A DNA stretch of 64,000 nt from Brucella oryzae (GTDB taxonomy: Bacteria > Pseudomonadota > Alphaproteobacteria > Rhizobiales > Rhizobiaceae): positions 1,372,501 through 1,436,500 of the forward strand of contig JAAVLL010000002.1 of the NCBI GenBank assembly GCA_012103035.1. Direction: 5' to 3'. Of the stretch, positions 26,805 to 36,394 are shown in pieces; position 1 is the stretch's first letter, and each line of letters opens with the position of its first letter. A model generated the notes under the pieces. The model saw only the letters and a program-made list of their open reading frames with translations, searched no databases and was not told the DNA's origin. Made by a program: the position numbers and the translations under genes.

Positions 26805-27586
26805 TTAAACCAGATGCTGCACTTCCGGCATTTCGATAAGGCCAAGTGACAACGCTGTCGCGACGGCTGAAGTGCGGTTGGAGCAGTTGAGCTTGATCTT
26901 CGCATTCTGCAGATAGGTCACGACAGTCCAGCGCGCGATGTTCAGGATTTCGGCAATCTCTCCGTCCGTCTTGCCGTTGGCCGCCCAACGCAGGCAATCG
27001 ATTTCACGCGGCGTAAGCAGGCTTGCGACCGTCGCGACATCCTTACAACCGCACAGAGCCGAATGAATGATCCCGGAAAGGCTCAAAAGGCGTGGACGAA
27101 GCTTGGCCACGAACTGTTCGCGATCCTCATCGGAGCCGATCTCGAAGCTGAACAGAGTGCACCCCACCGCTCCCTTCTGGCTGCGTGCCGACACGGCAAT
27201 GTAGATATTGCCAAGCCCGTGCTTTTCGGCATCCTGCAACAGTTCTGCGATGTCCGGGCATTTGTTTGCATCTTCCTTGAGATCGCGAACGATGCCGCTC
27301 GCATCATTCTGGAAATAAGGCGCATCTTCCTGAAAGATCGGATCAATAACAAAGTAGTTCTTGGCAGAATAACGTGCGGCCCAGCCAGTCGGCATAGTCA
27401 TCACGACCGTCAGGTCTGAAGAGTTGGTTTTCGTACAATCGCCCATGCGCCCTCGATAGGTATGCATGATATAGCGGCAACCGATCTCATCGCGAATTCG
27501 CGTCAGGAGAGCCAGCGTGTCGCTTTGGAAGGCCGTTCCAAAGAAGGTCTTTTGAAATTCGGAAAATGAATGAGATCGAGTGTCAT
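26805..27586 (-). CDS. vjbR: LuxR-type quorum-sensing regulator VjbR-like, frameshifted near start
   Basis: About 260 residues. From the ATG at 27586 the start reads [11 protein letters not shown], then loses an A at about 27553; restored it reads [20 protein letters not shown]. The autoinducer-binding domain has [20 protein letters not shown] and a CTLFSFEIG core. The C-terminal LuxR helix-turn-helix is [20 protein letters not shown] followed by [20 protein letters not shown] and [20 protein letters not shown]. From memory this is very close to Brucella VjbR, which controls the VirB system and flagellar genes. It lies convergent to the flhB operon, where rhizobia keep LuxR-type visNR near flhB. 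Confidence 0.9.
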
Positions 27587-27822
27587 TTTATAATATCCTT
27601 GGTACGCAATTCCAGGGTGTTTTATCGCCTTTGAAATATCAGCGAATCGTGTCCCTAGAACTTTTCAATCGTTTATAAGTGACTAAAAAATATAGCCTCT
27701 GGCAACCCGCAATTAATGGATTGCAAACCATTACACACAAAAACAGTGCAGAAATTAAGGCTCTCTTATGATTTTTATGGGTCAAGAAACGATATAAAAT
27801 TGACCCAGCCGATTTGTAGAAA

Positions 27823-28594
27823 TCAACTGTTCTCTTTCCGAACACTTTGCCGATCTTTTCCATAAGCGCGATAGAAAAATCAATCGCCAGTTCGACATTC
27901 TTGCGAATCGTTTCCGCCGACGGCGGTTCCGGCAACGCACCGAACAGGCGCGGTCTGTAGAGACCGGACAGAAACAGGTCGGAAAGCTGATAGGCCATTT
28001 TCTCAGGATCGAAGGGCTCAAGCTCGCCTTTCTGGATCATGTCGTTGAGATATTTGGCCATGAGCACGAGGCTGCGCTTCGGCCCGCGTTCGTAGAAACG
28101 AGCAGCAAGCTCAGGCTTGCGCTCGCTAACGCCCAGAACAATGCGCTGCGCCCGCACTGCCGTCGACGACGTTATCAGCGTAACCAGTGCCACGCCGAAA
28201 TCGGTCAGTTCCTGGCGTGAATCGAACCCCTTGTCGAGTTTTTCTATCAGTTCACGAAACATTGTATCGCGATAATGCTCGCACAATGCAACAAACAGGT
28301 CTTCCTTGCTGTTGAAGTAAACGTAGATCGTTCCCTTCGACACACCAGCCTCGCGCGTGATGTCATTCATGCTGGCCGCATCGAAGCCCATGCGCAGAAA
28401 CACATCCTGAGCGCCTTCAAGGATTTGACGGCGTTTTGCAGGGTCCTGACCGGCACCGAGCCGCGTGCGGCTGCATTCCGGTTCGGAGCACGACGATTTG
28501 CTATCGCCCGGTCGGCCGGTATCTTTTCGTCATGCCGGTTCCGGTCATGCATCATCGTAACTGTCGTTCCTTTGGTGTTGGGATCAGGTTTCAT
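27823..28594 (-). CDS. TetR/AcrR family regulator, frameshifted
   Basis: About 257 residues from MKPDPNTKGTTVTMMHDRNR. After a frame change near 28450 it reads AKRRQILEGAQDVFLRMGFD, then AASMNDITREAGVSKGTIYV and YFNSKEDLFVALCEHYRDTM, the classic TetR helix-turn-helix. A helical ligand domain follows up to ALMEKIGKVFGK. With one more base near 27835 the frame ends ENS at 27823; otherwise it runs on to 27639. The gene is divergent from the EmrAB-type efflux pair 124 bp away, so it probably represses that pump and itself. Confidence 0.87.
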
Positions 28595-28717
28595 TTTTCG
28601 AGACTCTAACCTTTTCGAACCAAGCGGTTCGATATCCTCTTGATATGCGCATCTTATTGATCTATGTCAACATCGAACCGAGCGGTTCAATCCGAAGGAT
28701 GAGCAGAAAGTTTCCCT

Positions 28718-29948
28718 ATGTCCGCCCCGAAGTCCGTTGATAAGGCCGATATTCATCCGTTCCCCAACGCCAAGAACTTCGCCTCGGCATCCCAGCCGGC
28801 GACGAGTGAGGCGCCCCTGAACGAGAGATCGCAGCCCCATACCGCACCGAGTCCGCAGGAAGCAGCCCCAAGGAAACTGCCAAGGGCGGCAAGAAGAAGA
28901 GCTTCGGCAAACGTGTCCTGCTTCCTGGCATTCTGACGGTCGCGGTCGCCGGCGGCCTCTGGTTCGCCTATGACTGGTGGACGGTCGGGCGCTTCATGGT
29001 TTCGACCGACGACGCTTATGTTCAGGGCGACATCGCTTCCATAGCACCAAAGGTTACCGGTTACATCGAGAATATCCCGGTAGCTGCCAACCAGCAGGTC
29101 AAGGCAGGCGATGTGATCTTCCAGCTCGATGCGGGTGACTATAAGATCGCGCTCGATGAAGCGGAAGCAAAGCTCGCGACCCAGAAGCAGACGCTCATTC
29201 GCATCAAGGCGGAAACCGATGCAGCGGAGGCCGTGCTCCAGCAGGCAAACGCCGACAAGCAGGCCGCGACTGCGGTTCTGACCAATGCGCAAAATACGAT
29301 TGCGCGCGTACAGAAGCTGCATGAAACGCGTTTCGTCGCTCAGGCCGAACTCGACACCGCCCAGTCCTCACTCGACCAGGCGCGCGCCAAGGTGGCCGGC
29401 AGTGACGCACAGATTGCTTCCGCCAAGGCCAATATCGAAGTGCTCAACGCCCAATATAGCGAGGCCGAAAGCACGATGAAATCGCTGGAACTTGCTCGCA
29501 ATAAAGCTGCCCGCGATCTTTCCTTCACCACCTTGCGCGCACCGTTCGATGGTGTGATCGGCAATCTTGCCGGCAAAAGGGCGATCTCGTTTCGCCGGGC
29601 CAGAAGATCGCGGCACTTGTCCCGGTCAATGAGCTTTATATTGACGCAAACTTCAAGGAAACGCAGCTCGCGAAGATCAAGACCGGCGAAACCGCGCATA
29701 TCTACGTCGACGCAATTGACGGCACGAAGTTTGACGGCAAGGTTGCGTCCATCGCACCGGCTTCGGGTGCAGTGTTCTCGCTGCTGCCGCCGGAAAATGC
29801 GACCGGCAACTTCACAAAGATCGTACAGCGCGTTCCTGTTCGCATCACGATCCCGAAGGAAGCGCTGGAATCCGGCAAGATCCGCGCGGGCCTGAGTGTC
29901 GTGGTCGATATCGATACACGCACGGCGCCCGACGAAAAGACCAACTGA
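28718..29948 (+). CDS. EmrA/HlyD-type membrane fusion protein, frameshifted
   Basis: About 410 residues. A disordered N-terminus (MSAPKSVDKADIHPFPNAKN) leads through a frame change near 28870 to one membrane helix (VLLPGILTVAVAGGLWFAYD). The hallmark STDDAYVQGDIASIAPKVTG (barrel-sandwich entry) follows, with a long coiled-coil hairpin (ETDAAEAVLQQANADKQAAT...) and LRAPFDGVIGNLAGK, the second lipoyl half. A break near 29577 precedes GDLVSPGQKIAALVPVNELY. It ends RAGLSVVVDIDTRTAPDEKT. It forms a drug efflux unit with the MFS pump downstream; the TetR gene upstream is its probable regulator. Confidence 0.9.
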
Positions 29949-29980
29949 TCGAACCTGCGGGTTGACTTGAAATAATAGAT

Positions 29981-30020
29981 AGCGGCGCGGCGAAACGGGT
30001 TTCGCGCCGCCTTTTCTTCC
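29981..30020 (+). terminator. Terminator-like hairpin between the efflux genes
   Basis: GCGAAAC pairs with GTTTCGC (29990-30005), extended by GC-rich sequence on both sides (GGCGCG / CGCCGCC), then CTTTTCTT. It lies between the fusion-protein stop and the pump start in the same direction, so it may trim rather than end the transcript. Confidence 0.5.
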
Positions 30021-30038
30021 ATTCCGGAGTGCGCCGTC

Positions 30039-31611
30039 ATGGCTGCAGACACGACAATGGGGCCAATGGCCCCGCAGACGACCGCATAGACCCAAAGAAG
30101 GCTATCGCCTTTCTGGCCATGGTGTTCGGCATGTTCATGGCGATTCTGGATATCCAGATCGTCTCGGCATCGCTGGCCGAAATTCAGGCGGGTCTGAGCG
30201 CCAGTTCCGACGAAATCTCGTGGGTGCAGACATCCTATCTGATCGCGGAAGTCATCATGATTCCGCTGTCTGGCTTCCTTGGGCGCCTGTTGTCGACGCG
30301 CGTGCTTTTACGATTTCAGCTGCAGGTTTCACCCTCGCCAGCATGCTCTGTGCAACGGCGACGAACATCGAACAGATGATCGTCTATCGCGCCATTCAAG
30401 GCTTCATCGGCGGCGGCATGATCCCCAGTGTGTTCGCGGCGGCCTTCACTATCTTCCCGCCATCCAAACGCTCAATCGTCTCACCGATGATCGGCCTTGT
30501 GGCAACGCTTGCGCCTACAATCGGCCCAACGGTCGGTGGCTATCTTAGCCACGCTTTCTCCTGGCACTGGCTGTTTCTGGTCAATGTCGGCCCCGGCATT
30601 CTGGTCACCATCGCTGCATGGAACCTCATCGACTTTGACGAAGGCGACAGTTCACTCTTAAGCAAGTTCGACTGGTGGGGCCTTATCGGCATGGCCGCAT
30701 TTCTCGGCTCCATGGAATATGTTCTGGAAGAAGGCCCGCGCAACGACTGGCTGCAGGATGAAGCGATTTTCGTCCTGACCATCCTCATGACCATTGGCGG
30801 CCTCGTCTTTTCTATCGTGCGTTTACGGCGGAACAGCCCATCGTGGATCTGCGCGCCTTCAAGAATGTCAACTTTGCCTTCGGCTCGCTGTTTTCCTTCG
30901 TGATGGGTGTCGGTCTCTACGGCCTCACCTATCTTTATCCGCTCTATCTGAGCAGCGTTCGCGGCTATGATGCCCTGATGATCGGCGAGGCGCTTTTCGT
31001 CAGCGGTCTCGCCATGTTCTTCACCGCCCCGGTGGCGGGTTTCCTGTCCAACAGGATGGACCCGCGCCTGATGATGATGATCGGCTTCCTCGGCTTCGCC
31101 GCTGGCACCTGGATGGTGACGGGCCTCACTGCCGACTGGGATTTTACGAACTGCTGCTGCCACAAATTCTGCGTGGTTGTTCGCTGATGCTCTGTATGGT
31201 GCCGATCAACAATCTGGCGCTCGGCACGCTGCCGCCAGCCTTGCTGAAAAACGCATCCGGACTGTTCAATCTGACCCGTAATCTGGGCGGTGCTGTCGGC
31301 CTTGCCGTTATCAACACGATCCTGACCCGCCGTGGCGACATGCATTACGAGCGTCTGGCCGAGCATGTCCGCTGGGGCAATGCCGAAGCGGAAAAGATGG
31401 TCGCCAATCTGACGGCCAAGTACAATGCCGCTGGTATGGACGGCGCAACAATCGCCATTGCCAAGCTTTCCGGCATGGTGCGCCAGCAAGCCACCCTGCT
31501 CTCCTTTATCGACGTGTTCTTCATTCTCACGATGATGTTCTGTTCGCTTGCCGTTTGCGCCATCATGCTGCGCAAGCCGAAACAGGTTGCCGGTGGCGGC
31601 GGGGGCATTAA
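30039..31611 (+). CDS. EmrB/QacA-type MFS multidrug transporter, frameshifted
   Basis: Inner-membrane drug:proton antiporter, about 525 residues with 14 helices, read through frame changes near 30055, 30310, 30825 and 31150. Motifs: FGMFMAILDIQIVSASLAEI (helix 1, family D-x-x-I/V-V), EISWVQTSYLIAEVIMIPLS, YRAIQGFIGGGMIPSVFAAA, APTIGPTVGGYLSHAFSWHW with LFLVNVGPGIL (motif C type), FSFVMGVGLYGLTYLYPLYL and ASGLFNLTRNLGGAVGLAVI. I place the end at the TAA at 31609 after a Gly run; reading on without correction ends at 31747 inside a repeat. It pairs with the fusion protein upstream. Confidence 0.9.
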
Positions 31612-31740
31612 AGCGCGTTCTGATCTGATTGAATCAGACCGGCGCTCTAACTATTTGCTTTGGCGCGTACCTTGTTCGAAAGCCGTTTCGCGCCTTTCAG
31701 GATGCACTCGACCCCGCCCTCTTACAGCTTCGTATGAAAC
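31612..31740. repeat. Dispersed repeat after the efflux operon
   Basis: GCGCGTTCTGATCTGATTGA pairs with TCAGACCGGCGCTC (31615-31648) as an imperfect palindrome, followed by TTTGGCGCGTACC, CGAAAGCCGTTTCGCGCC and AGGATGCACTC. Elements of this make-up recur near 20060 and 39755. No gene seen in 31612-32070 apart from this repeat and the palindrome at 31950. Confidence 0.65.
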
Positions 31741-31949
31741 TCAATAAGGTTCGTCTGATTTTCGGAAATTTTCGTTTATCCACGACATAAATCGTTGATG
31801 CCGTGTTGAGACAAACCCTTGTCGCGCAGGAAAAGCCTCCCGCAGAATTATGACAGTGACGAAACTCTTGTCACATTTCTTGTCATAAAATGCTGCTCCC
31901 GCTAACGGATGAATTGCTAAGCCCCTGAAAACGTGTTTCACTTTCCGCC

Positions 31950-31983
31950 GATGACAGTTTGTGACAAACCATAAACTGTCATC
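31950..31983. promoter_or_regulatory. Palindromic operator candidate upstream of the ABC importer operon
   Basis: Perfect 11-bp inverted repeat GATGACAGTTT-N12-AAACTGTCATC, 87 bp before the start of the substrate-binding protein gene. The spacer contains a further TGTGACA, and TTGTCA/TGACA words also occur at 31850-31885. It may be a repressor or activator site for the importer. No matching regulator gene is adjacent. Confidence 0.5.
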
Positions 31984-32070
31984 CAACCGTCACGTAGGGC
32001 GGGTATCGGGAATGCGCGAGCACCGGAATCGACCGGGAGCGTTCGCCGGACTTAAACAGGGAGTCAAACA

Positions 32071-33173
32071 ATGCTTGCTTACACAGCGCGTCTACTGTCG
32101 CTTTCGACGGCAATCGCCGTTGCCGGGGTTTCCATCGCCGCTGCCGAACCGTCAGCCGAATTGATCGCCGCTGCCAAGGCAGAAGGCGAGCTGACCACCA
32201 TCGCACTCCCGCATGACTGGTGCGGCTATGGCGACATCATCAAGTCCTTCAAGGACAAATATGGCATCAAGGTCAACGAACTGAACCCGGACGCCGGTTC
32301 GGGCGATGAAATCGAAGCCATCAAGGCCAACAAGGACAATAAGGGCCCGCAGGCTCCTGACGTCATCGATGTTGGCTTTGCCTTCGGTACATCAGCCAAG
32401 AAAGACGGTCTCATCCAGCCTTATAAGGTTGCGACCTGGGACGAAATTCCAGACAGCGCCAAGGACCCCGAAGGTTACTGGTACGGCGATTATTACGGCG
32501 TTCTCGCATTCGAAGTGAACAAGGACATCGTCACGGATATTCCGCAGGACTGGGAAGATCTGCTCAAGAGCGACTATGCGAATTCGGTTGCACTTGCAGG
32601 CGATCCACGCGTTTCGGCACAGGCGATCCTCGGCGTTCATGCCGCCGGTATTGCACGCGGCGCAGAGCCGGGCGAAGCTGCCGGCAAGAAGGGCCTCGAA
32701 TTCTACAAGGAACTGAACGCCAACGGCAATTTCGTTCCGGTCATCGGCAAGGCCGCCTCGCTGGCGCAGGGCTCGACCCCCATCGTCATCCGCTGGGACT
32801 ATAACGCGCTCGCCGACCGGGACACACTCAAGGGCAACCCGGAAATTGAAACCGTCATTCCGAAGTCGGGCGTCATCGCTGGTGTCTATGTTCAGGCAAT
32901 CAGCGCCTACGCACCGCATCCGAACGCTGCGAAGCTGTGGATGGAACATATCTATTCGGATGAAGGCCAGCTCGGCTATCTGAAGGGCTACTGCCACCCG
33001 ATCCGCTTCAACGCAATGGCGAAGGCTGGCAAGATCCCGCAGGAACTGCTCGACAAGCTGCCGCCAGCAGATGCCTATGAAAAGCTATCTTCCCGACCCT
33101 GGAACAGATCGAAGCCGCACAGGCCACGATCACCAAGGAATGGGACAGCGTCGTGGGTGCAAACGTTCAGTAA
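32071..33173 (+). CDS. ABC transporter substrate-binding protein, polyamine/iron type, frameshifted near end
   Basis: About 368 residues with signal peptide MLAYTARLLSLSTAIAVAGV...AAAEP. Family-1 extracellular binding protein: LTTIALPHDWCGYGDIIKSF, KYGIKVNELNPDAGSGDEIE, APDVIDVGFAFGTSAKKDGL, YGDYYGVLAFEVNKDIVTDI, WEDLLKSDYANSVALAGDPR, AYAPHPNAAKLWMEHIYSDE. A lost base near 33085 separates ADAYEKL from FPTLEQIEAAQATITKEWDS; the stop is at 33171-33173. Related proteins bind putrescine/spermidine, iron or phosphonates; the ligand cannot be read here. First gene of a four-gene importer. Confidence 0.88.
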
Positions 33174-33415
33174 GCGCATCTGTCGTATCGAATGAATATC
33201 GCGCCGGCCCTACACGGTCGACGCGATATCGAAGCAGATTTCATCTGAACCACCGTTCCTCTTTTCCAAACAGCGCCAGCTTGTTGGCAAACAGGAAATG
33301 CTCTAGCTATTTCCGGCAGGGGCGAATGGCAGCCTGCCGATCGCAAAAATAAAACAAAAGTCGGAACGGTTCTGTCAGTTCCGTTCTGGCGGGAACCGGT
33401 CTAAAGAAAGAACGC

Positions 33416-34303
33416 ATGAGTTCAATAGCCGAAACATCAGCCCCAGCAGAGTGCGCAAGCGCCGACTTCCGCTGTCATGGCTTGGCGTGGCGCCGTTTTT
33501 CCTCTTCGCCATCCTCTTCCTGATCTGGCCCACGATGTATCTCATCATCGGCGCCTTTCAGGACCCGGCCGGAAACTTCACGCTCCAGAACATCCATGAC
33601 CTGTTTCAGCCGCAAATCCTGAGCGCCTACTGGGTATCGATCAAGGTCAGCCTCGCATCGGCCATCGGCGGCGGGATCATCGGCTTCTTTCTGGCCTGGG
33701 CGGTCGTTCTCGGCAATCTGCCATCATGGCTGCGCCCGACGGTACTGACCTTTTCCGGCGTGGCGTCGAACTTCGCGGGCGTACCGCTCGCCTTCGCCTT
33801 TCTGGCGACACTGGGACGAACCGGCTTCGTGACGATCCTGCTCCGGGAATGGTTCGGCTTCAATCTCTATTCGACCGGCTTCAACCTTCTCTCCTTCTTC
33901 GGCCTGACGCTGACCTATCTCTTTTCCAGATACCGCTGATGGTGCTGATCCTGACGCCTGCGCTCGACGGTCTGAAAAGGAATGGCGGGAAGCCTCATCC
34001 ATTCTTGGCGCGACCACCGCACAATATTGGCGCATGGTGGCCTTCCCGATCCTGTGGCCAAGCCTGCTCGGCACGACGCTCCTGCTGTTCGCCAATGCCT
34101 TCGGGGCGATTGCAACGGCTTATGCATTGACCGGCTCCTCGCTCAACATCGTGCCGATCCTGCTCTATGCCCAGATCCGCGGCGATGTACTGCATAACCA
34201 GAATCTCGGCTATGCGCTGGCGCTCGGCATGATCGTCATTACGGGTGTTTCCAACCTCATCTATATCTGGCTGCGCATTCGCGCCGAGAGGTGGCAACGA
34301 TGA
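33416..34303 (+). CDS. ABC transporter permease 1 of the importer, frameshifted
   Basis: About 297 residues, six membrane helices. The start is MSSIAETSAPAECA; frame changes lie near 33450, 33930 and 33985. Segments: LGVAPFFLFAILFLIWPTMY, VSLASAIGGGIIGFFLAWAV, GVPLAFAFLATLGRTGFVTI, IPLMVLILTPALDGLKKEWR, EASSILGATTAQYWRMVAFP (the EAA coupling loop), ILWPSLLGTTLLLFANAFGA and YALTGSSLNIVPILLYAQIR. The stop overlaps the start of permease 2 (ATGA). Part of the importer with the binding protein upstream. Confidence 0.88.
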
Positions 34304-35102
34304 AAAGAAAGGCTTCAATGCCCAGAAGATCGGCGCCTGGATCGCCTTCCTGATCGGCGCGATCTACTTCCTCGTTCCGCTGATCGGCACGTTCGAATTC
34401 TCGCTGCGCATGCGGCGCGGCGAATATTCCTTCGATGCCTATCGGGTCGTGTTCACCGACCCCAACTTTCAGGCCACCTTCGGTTATTCGATCGTGCTTG
34501 GCCTCCTGACCATTGTCTTCGGTGTGCTGCTGGTTGTACCGACTGCCTATTGGGTGCGTTTGCGCCTGCCGCAATTGCGCCCGGTGATGGAATTCATCAC
34601 GCTGATGCCGCTGGTCATTCCGGCCATCGTCATCGTGTTCGGTTACCTGCGCATCTACAACTCGTCGTCATGGCTGCCGTTCACCGCATCGACGCGGGCA
34701 ACCGACGTGCTTTTGATGTTCGGCTATATGACGCTGTCGCTGCCCTATATGTATCGCGCTGTTGATACGGCGATGCGCACCATCGACGTCAATACGCTGA
34801 CGGAAGCCGCCCAAAGCCTCGGTGCGGGCTGGGGCCGCATCATGTTCAAGGTGATCTTCCCGAACGTGATTTCCGGCGTGATGAGCGGGGCCTTCATCAC
34901 ATTTGCCATCGTCATCGGCGAATTCACGCTGGCCTCGCTTCTGAACCGCCCGGCCTTCGGTCCCTATCTGCAGCTCGTCGGCGCAAACCGCGCCTATGAA
35001 CCGTCAGCACTGGCGATCATTTCGTTCGGCATAACCTGGCTCAGCATCATCATGCTGCAGCTCGTCTCGCGCCTCAATAAATTCAAGACAACCGCCGGGT
35101 AA
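34300..35102 (+). CDS. ABC transporter permease 2 of the importer, frameshifted at start
   Basis: About 268 residues, six helices. ATG at 34300; a run of four A near 34306 needs a fifth to read MKKKGFNAQKIGAWIAFLIG. Then FLVPLIGTFEFSLRMRRGEY, FGYSIVLGLLTIVFGVLLVV, MPLVIPAIVIVFGYLRIYNS, and the EAA loop TEAAQSLGAGWGRIMFKVIF followed by PNVISGVMSGAFITFAIVIG and EFTLASLLNRPAFGPYLQLV. The rest is uninterrupted to the stop at 35100-35102. Translationally coupled to permease 1. Confidence 0.9.
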
Positions 35103-35107
35103 GATTC

Positions 35108-36160
35108 ATGGCTTTTCTCAACATCAAGCACCTGAAAAGAGCTTCGGCGCCAATACCGTCGTCCACGATTTCAACCTCGCTGTCGAAAAGGTGAATTCGT
35201 TTCCTTCCTCGGACCCTCGGGCTGCGGCAAGACAACCGTTCTGCGCATGATCGCCGGTTTCGAAGCACCCGACAGCGGCGCCATCGAAATCAATGGCAAG
35301 GATGTGGTCGATCTCAAGCCCAACCAGCGCAATATCGGCATGGTGTTTCAGGCCTATGCGCTGTTTCCCAACATGACGGTGGCGCAGAATGTTTCGTTCG
35401 GCTTGCGCGTTGCCGGAAAGCCCAAGGCAGAAATCGACGCCACGGTGCAGGAGATGCTCGGCCTCATCCGCCTCGACCATCTGGCGGATCGCTATCCCTA
35501 TCAGATGTCCGGCGGCCAGCAGCAGCGCGTGGCACTGGCCCGCGCGCTCGCAACGCCGCAGGTTCTCCTGCTCGACGAGCCGCTATCGGCGCTGGATGCG
35601 AAAATCCGCATATCCTTGCGCGAAGAAATCCGCGCCATCCAGCAGAAGCTTGGCATTACGACCGTTTTCGTCACCCACGATCAGGAGGAAGCGCTGTCGA
35701 TCTCCGACCGCATCGTGGTCATGCATGAAGGCCGCGCAGACCAGATCGGCTCGCCGTTCGATATCTATAACCGTCCTGCCTCGCGCTTCGTGGCATCCTT
35801 CGTCGGCACGCTCAACATGCTGGAAGCCTCGGTCAGCGAACCCGGCAAGAACAGCATCGATCTCGACGGCCGCACCATCACAGTGCAGGAAAAGCTCGAC
35901 CACCACCCGAAGGGCAAGCCGCTGACGCTGGCCCTGCGCCCGGAAGCGGTGAGCCTCGAAGCGCGCAAGAGCCACGATACCTCACTGGATGCAACCATTG
36001 AGGACGTGCATTTCCTCGGCTCCGTGATCCGCACACGCGTAGCGCTCGGCAAAACCGCCTGTCTTTCGACACGTTCAACGACCCGACCCAGCCGCCGCAG
36101 CGCGGCGACAAGGTGACGGTGCATTTCGCCTCGCATGATCTGCTGGTATTGGCCGACTGA
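35108..36160 (+). CDS. ABC transporter ATP-binding protein of the importer (PotA/FbpC type), frameshifted
   Basis: About 352 residues. Start MAFLNIKHLKKSFGANTVVH after restoring one base near 35132; another near 35190 gives GEFVSFLGPSGCGKTTVLRM (Walker A). Uninterrupted core: Q-loop MVFQAYALFPNMTV, signature MSGGQQQRVALARAL, Walker B VLLLDEPLSALDAKI, H-loop TVFVTHDQEEAL. C-terminal TOBE-like region PLTLALRPEAVSLEARKSHD. A frame change near 36055 leads to RLSFDTFNDPTQPPPQRGDK and LLVLAD at the stop (36158-36160). Closes the importer operon and is followed by a strong terminator. Confidence 0.92.
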
Positions 36161-36216
36161 CACCCTTCTTAACCTCACCCTTCGACAAGCTCAGGATGAG
36201 GGAGAGCGGAAGCAGC

Positions 36217-36243
36217 ACAAAGCCGCCCCGAGGGCGGCTTTGT
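36217..36243. terminator. Strong hairpin terminator after the importer operon
   Basis: ACAAAGCCGCC-N5-GGCGGCTTTGT, a perfect 11-bp GC-rich stem. The right arm ends in TTTGTTGTG and the left arm begins with CACAAA, so it can act on both strands; gnd is convergent. Confidence 0.8.
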
Positions 36244-36284
36244 TGTGATGACATGCGCAGTGGGTTGATAAGATTTCGGTTCAT

Positions 36285-36390
36285 GACGTGCCGAAAATGG
36301 TGGCTTTCGAGAACCGGAGCGCAGCGTACATTGAGTACGTGAGCACCGGATCGCAGAAAGGCGCCATTTGCAGGCGGGTCAGGGACCGAA
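36285..36390. repeat. Second copy of the flgA-flgI dispersed repeat
   Basis: CGAAAATGGTGGCTTTCGAG, ACCGGAGCGCAG, GTGAGCACCGGATCGCAGAA and GGCGCCATTTGCAG occur in the same order as at 11700-11840. This copy has a short centre (CGTACATTGAGTACG palindrome) instead of the longer hairpin. A CTTCGACAAGCTCAGGATGA element related to the repeat at 9235 lies at 36180. Confidence 0.7.
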
Positions 36391-36394
36391 AGAT

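Noticed and set aside
29981-30020. Hairpin as a riboswitch controlling the efflux pump
   Set aside because: Only a simple short stem with T-run is visible; no conserved riboswitch core could be recognised.
32071-36160. Naming the importer specifically as a putrescine transporter
   Set aside because: The family also includes iron and phosphonate binders and no ligand-specific residues could be verified by eye, even though a decarboxylase making polyamines is in the window.
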